Source: Paenibacillus ferrarius (GTDB lineage Bacteria > Bacillota > Bacilli > Paenibacillales > NBRC-103111). From it: 64,000 nucleotides of DNA. Positions 62,426 through 64,000 of this stretch are shown in pieces. Each line of letters opens with the position of its first letter. Positions within the stretch are counted from its first letter, which is position 1. The notes beneath the pieces are model-generated. The model searched no databases and had not been told where the DNA came from. It was given only the letters and a program-made list of their open reading frames with translations. The stretch spans positions 124,001 through 188,000 of the forward strand of contig NZ_MBTG01000034.1 in NCBI RefSeq assembly GCF_002027705.1, written 5' to 3'. Both the position numbers and the translations under genes were made by a program.

Positions 62426-63192
62426 GTTTACTAGTAGCAGAGCATATTTTCAAAACCTATCGCTCTTCCGGTCTTTTTGGATTGAATAAGAAAGAGGGAG
62501 CAGGCATTCGTGACATTTCTTTTCGCATAGAGCCTGCGATGTGCTTAGGCATTTTGGGCGAGAGTGGAGCTGGGAAAAGTACGCTGGGCAACATCATGTT
62601 GGGACTTCTTCGGCCGGACAGCGGCAGCGTAAAAATGCTGGGAACTGATTTATATCAGGCGGATAAGAAAGAACGAATTAAGCTGCGGCGCGAGATTCAA
62701 GTCGTTTTCCAGGACTGTTATTCGGCTGTAAACCCACGCTTTTCAGTCAAACATATTATTTCAGAGCCCCTTCGAAATTATGAACGCTTGTCTCCACAGG
62801 AGGAGATTCGGAAGGTCACGGAGCTTTTGGAAGTCGTAGGTCTTCGTCCTGACGATATGCTTAAGAAGCCTCATCAACTGAGCGGGGGGCAGCTGCAGCG
62901 GGTGAATATAGCCAGAGCTATTGCGCTGGAGCCTAAGCTCATTGTGCTTGATGAACCGGTAAGTAGTTTGGATATGGTCGTTCAAAAGCAAATATTACTA
63001 CATCTTCAAGATTTGAAAAAGAAGAAAGGTCTGTCCTATCTGCTCATTTCACATGATGTATTGGCTGTAAGTTTGCTGGCCGATCAAATAGCTGTTCTGG
63101 ATGGTGGTCAGATCGTAGAGAAGGTGGCGATAACGGAATTGCTTTCATGCTCGCATCCTGCTTCACGGCGTCTTCTAGACGCTGCTCTATGA
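62422..63192 (+). CDS. nikE: NikE/DppF-type ABC transporter ATPase
   Basis: A 256-residue ATPase: Walker A GESGAGKST at 46-54, Q-loop VFQDCYSAVNPRFSV, signature LSGGQLQRVNIARA, Walker B LIVLDEPVSSLD and H-loop LLISHDVLAV. TTG 62422 overlaps the MFS stop as TTGA and follows AAGGTGG; the upstream part of the open frame lies within the MFS gene. It is the second ATPase subunit and last gene of the operon. A strong terminator follows. Confidence 0.92.
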   Translation: MSLLVAEHIFKTYRSSGLFGLNKKEGAGIRDISFRIEPAMCLGILGESGAGKSTLGNIMLGLLRPDSGSVKMLGTDLYQADKKERIKLRREIQVVFQDCYSAVNPRFSVKHIISEPLRNYERLSPQEEIRKVTELLEVVGLRPDDMLKKPHQLSGGQLQRVNIARAIALEPKLIVLDEPVSSLDMVVQKQILLHLQDLKKKKGLSYLLISHDVLAVSLLADQIAVLDGGQIVEKVAITELLSCSHPASRRLLDAAL

Positions 63193-63210
63193 GGGATTTT
63201 CTAATTTCCA

Positions 63211-63250
63211 CAAAAACACACTGCGATTTAGGTTGCGCAGTGTGTTTTTG
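63211..63250 (+). terminator. Rho-independent terminator of the metal-uptake operon
   Basis: Arms CAAAAACACACTGCG and CGCAGTGTGTTTTTG are perfectly complementary over 15 bases, with a 10-base loop. The A-rich and T-rich ends make it potentially bidirectional. Confidence 0.92.
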
Positions 63251-63310
63251 CTTTTGAAAAATACATAAACTCTCATCAAATTTTCATTTTGGTAAGGTAT
63301 AGTGTTGTGG

Positions 63311-63325
63311 ATGAAAGCGAGAATG
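63311..63325 (+). promoter_or_regulatory. degenerate Fur-like box
   Basis: TGATAATCAATATTA keeps the left half of the Fur box exactly and five of seven bases of the right half. It lies about 100 bases ahead of the lipoprotein start, in a stretch with TTGTGG and AT-rich sequence that may hold a promoter. Confidence 0.45.
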
Positions 63326-63423
63326 ATAATCAATATTAGAGAGAGTTATTCCAATTGACAGTCATACATAGGCAATCAGATCGTAAAAGCGCATAAAACT
63401 AATCTTTTTGGGGGCTGAATTCT

Positions 63424-64000
63424 ATGAATAAACACAAACAATTCCTTCTTTTAACAGCAGCACTTGCACTAGTGGCTGCAGGATGCAGCAAAGCAGCAAC
63501 AACAACATCTACAGCAACGACCAACACATCTCCGGCAGCGGCAAGCCCGACACCGAATGTAACGAAAGTACCAGCGAAAGAAGGCGCGGCAGCTTTTCTC
63601 AAGACAGTGGACGGTTTGAAAGGACAATTGGATCAAAAGCAATTGAATGAGCCCAAGAAACGATCATCTTCCTTCGTTGTCGAATGGGCAACCTTCGAAG
63701 ATGAGGTTAAGCTGAAATACCCTGAGTTGTATGTGAAGGTTGAAAAGTTTTTGACTCCATTAGAAGCTGGCTTAACGAAAGATAAGCTCGATTATGCGCT
63801 TTTGGAGCAGTTGAATGACGGTTTGAAAGGTGCGCTGACAGAGTTAAGCACGTCATTAAACGAGAATAAAGGTGCTGTGAACGATGCAGCTATTTCAGGC
63901 TCACAAGCGCTGCAAGAAGCCGCAAAGGCCTATAACAAATACGTTCAAGACCAAGGCAACCAGATGGTCTCCCTGTTGGATCAATTAAATACGGCTGTGA
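63424..64000 (+). CDS. lipoprotein, partial at window end; possible iron-uptake (EfeO/FTR1-associated) protein
   Basis: The frame is open from ATG 63424 to the window edge (192 residues so far). The signal peptide ends in LVAAGC with Cys21 lipidated, then a Thr/Ala/Pro-rich linker to about residue 55. The following helical region (GAAAFLKTVDGLKGQLD, SFVVEWATFEDEVKLKYPELYVKVEKFL) resembles the helical modules that occur in EfeO proteins or ahead of FTR1 iron permeases. The Fur-like box upstream agrees with an iron role. Family assignment is tentative because the C terminus is missing. RBS is a short G-rich stretch before the ATG. Confidence 0.7.
   Translation, partial: MNKHKQFLLLTAALALVAAGCSKAATTTSTATTNTSPAAASPTPNVTKVPAKEGAAAFLKTVDGLKGQLDQKQLNEPKKRSSSFVVEWATFEDEVKLKYPELYVKVEKFLTPLEAGLTKDKLDYALLEQLNDGLKGALTELSTSLNENKGAVNDAAISGSQALQEAAKAYNKYVQDQGNQMVSLLDQLNTAV

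Overview
The window looks like a chromosomal segment of a Gram-positive, endospore-forming Firmicute, most likely Paenibacillus or a close relative. The reasons are strong purine-rich Shine-Dalgarno sites, frequent GTG and TTG starts, YesM/YesN-type two-component systems next to carbohydrate ABC importers that lack their own ATPase, very large secreted glycoside hydrolases with Big_2 domains, CcpA-type cre-like sites, and a YheC/YheD spore-coat ATP-grasp protein. No rRNA, tRNA, transposase, phage gene or CRISPR array was recognised.

Layout. 0.15-9.9 kb: a short-chain dehydrogenase, a small zinc-ribbon protein, a secreted RCC1-repeat protein, then a MarR-headed export operon (two HlyD-type adaptors, a 14-helix DHA2 exporter) followed by a large secreted protein of unknown function, a decayed FlaR-like P-loop NTPase and a PhnB/VOC protein. 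10.0-22.6 kb: carbohydrate locus 1, with a YesM/YesN pair, MalE-type binding lipoprotein, two permeases, an FAD oxidoreductase and a 1436-residue secreted GH39-like hydrolase. 22.6-31.3 kb: carbohydrate locus 2, with an autoregulated GntR/FCD repressor, two Lpl-type permeases, a binding protein, a galactonate-dehydratase-type enolase, an SDR and an intracellular DUF6259-like hydrolase. 31.4-35.7 kb: a 1411-residue secreted hydrolase with three tandem beta-sandwich/Big_2 units.

35.7-38.6 kb: a visibly more AT-rich pair, a divergent beta-ketoacyl-synthase-like enzyme 3 bases upstream of a polytopic membrane histidine kinase with no response regulator. This is the least conventional unit in the window. 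38.6-40.7 kb: an MFS transporter with a perfect operator-like palindrome, and a regulator that has lost much of its DNA-binding domain. 40.8-50.0 kb: carbohydrate locus 3, with a divergent YesM/YesN pair, Lpl-type permeases, a binding protein, a cytoplasmic GH29 alpha-L-fucosidase and a sugar isomerase/epimerase. Two copies of a dispersed palindrome-rich repeat, in opposite orientation, lie at 22.6-22.9 kb and 50.1-50.4 kb and bracket loci 2 and 3 and the synthase/kinase pair.

50.5-56.8 kb: a TetR regulator with a near-consensus promoter and operator, a membrane-anchored alpha/beta hydrolase, a cupin with a Tyr/Pro-rich N terminus, a YheC/YheD protein and an OmpR-type two-component system. 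56.9-63.2 kb: a tightly coupled operon under a perfect 7-1-7 Fur box, NikA/CntA-type binding protein, two permeases, two ATPases and an MFS exporter, which has the logic of metallophore traffic. The window ends inside a lipoprotein gene with a second, degenerate Fur-like box.

The three carbohydrate loci share a plan: sensing or repression, binding protein plus two permeases, intracellular processing enzymes, and in loci 1 and 2 a large secreted depolymerase nearby. No importer ATPase is encoded with them, so a shared MsmX-type ATPase elsewhere in the genome is probably used.
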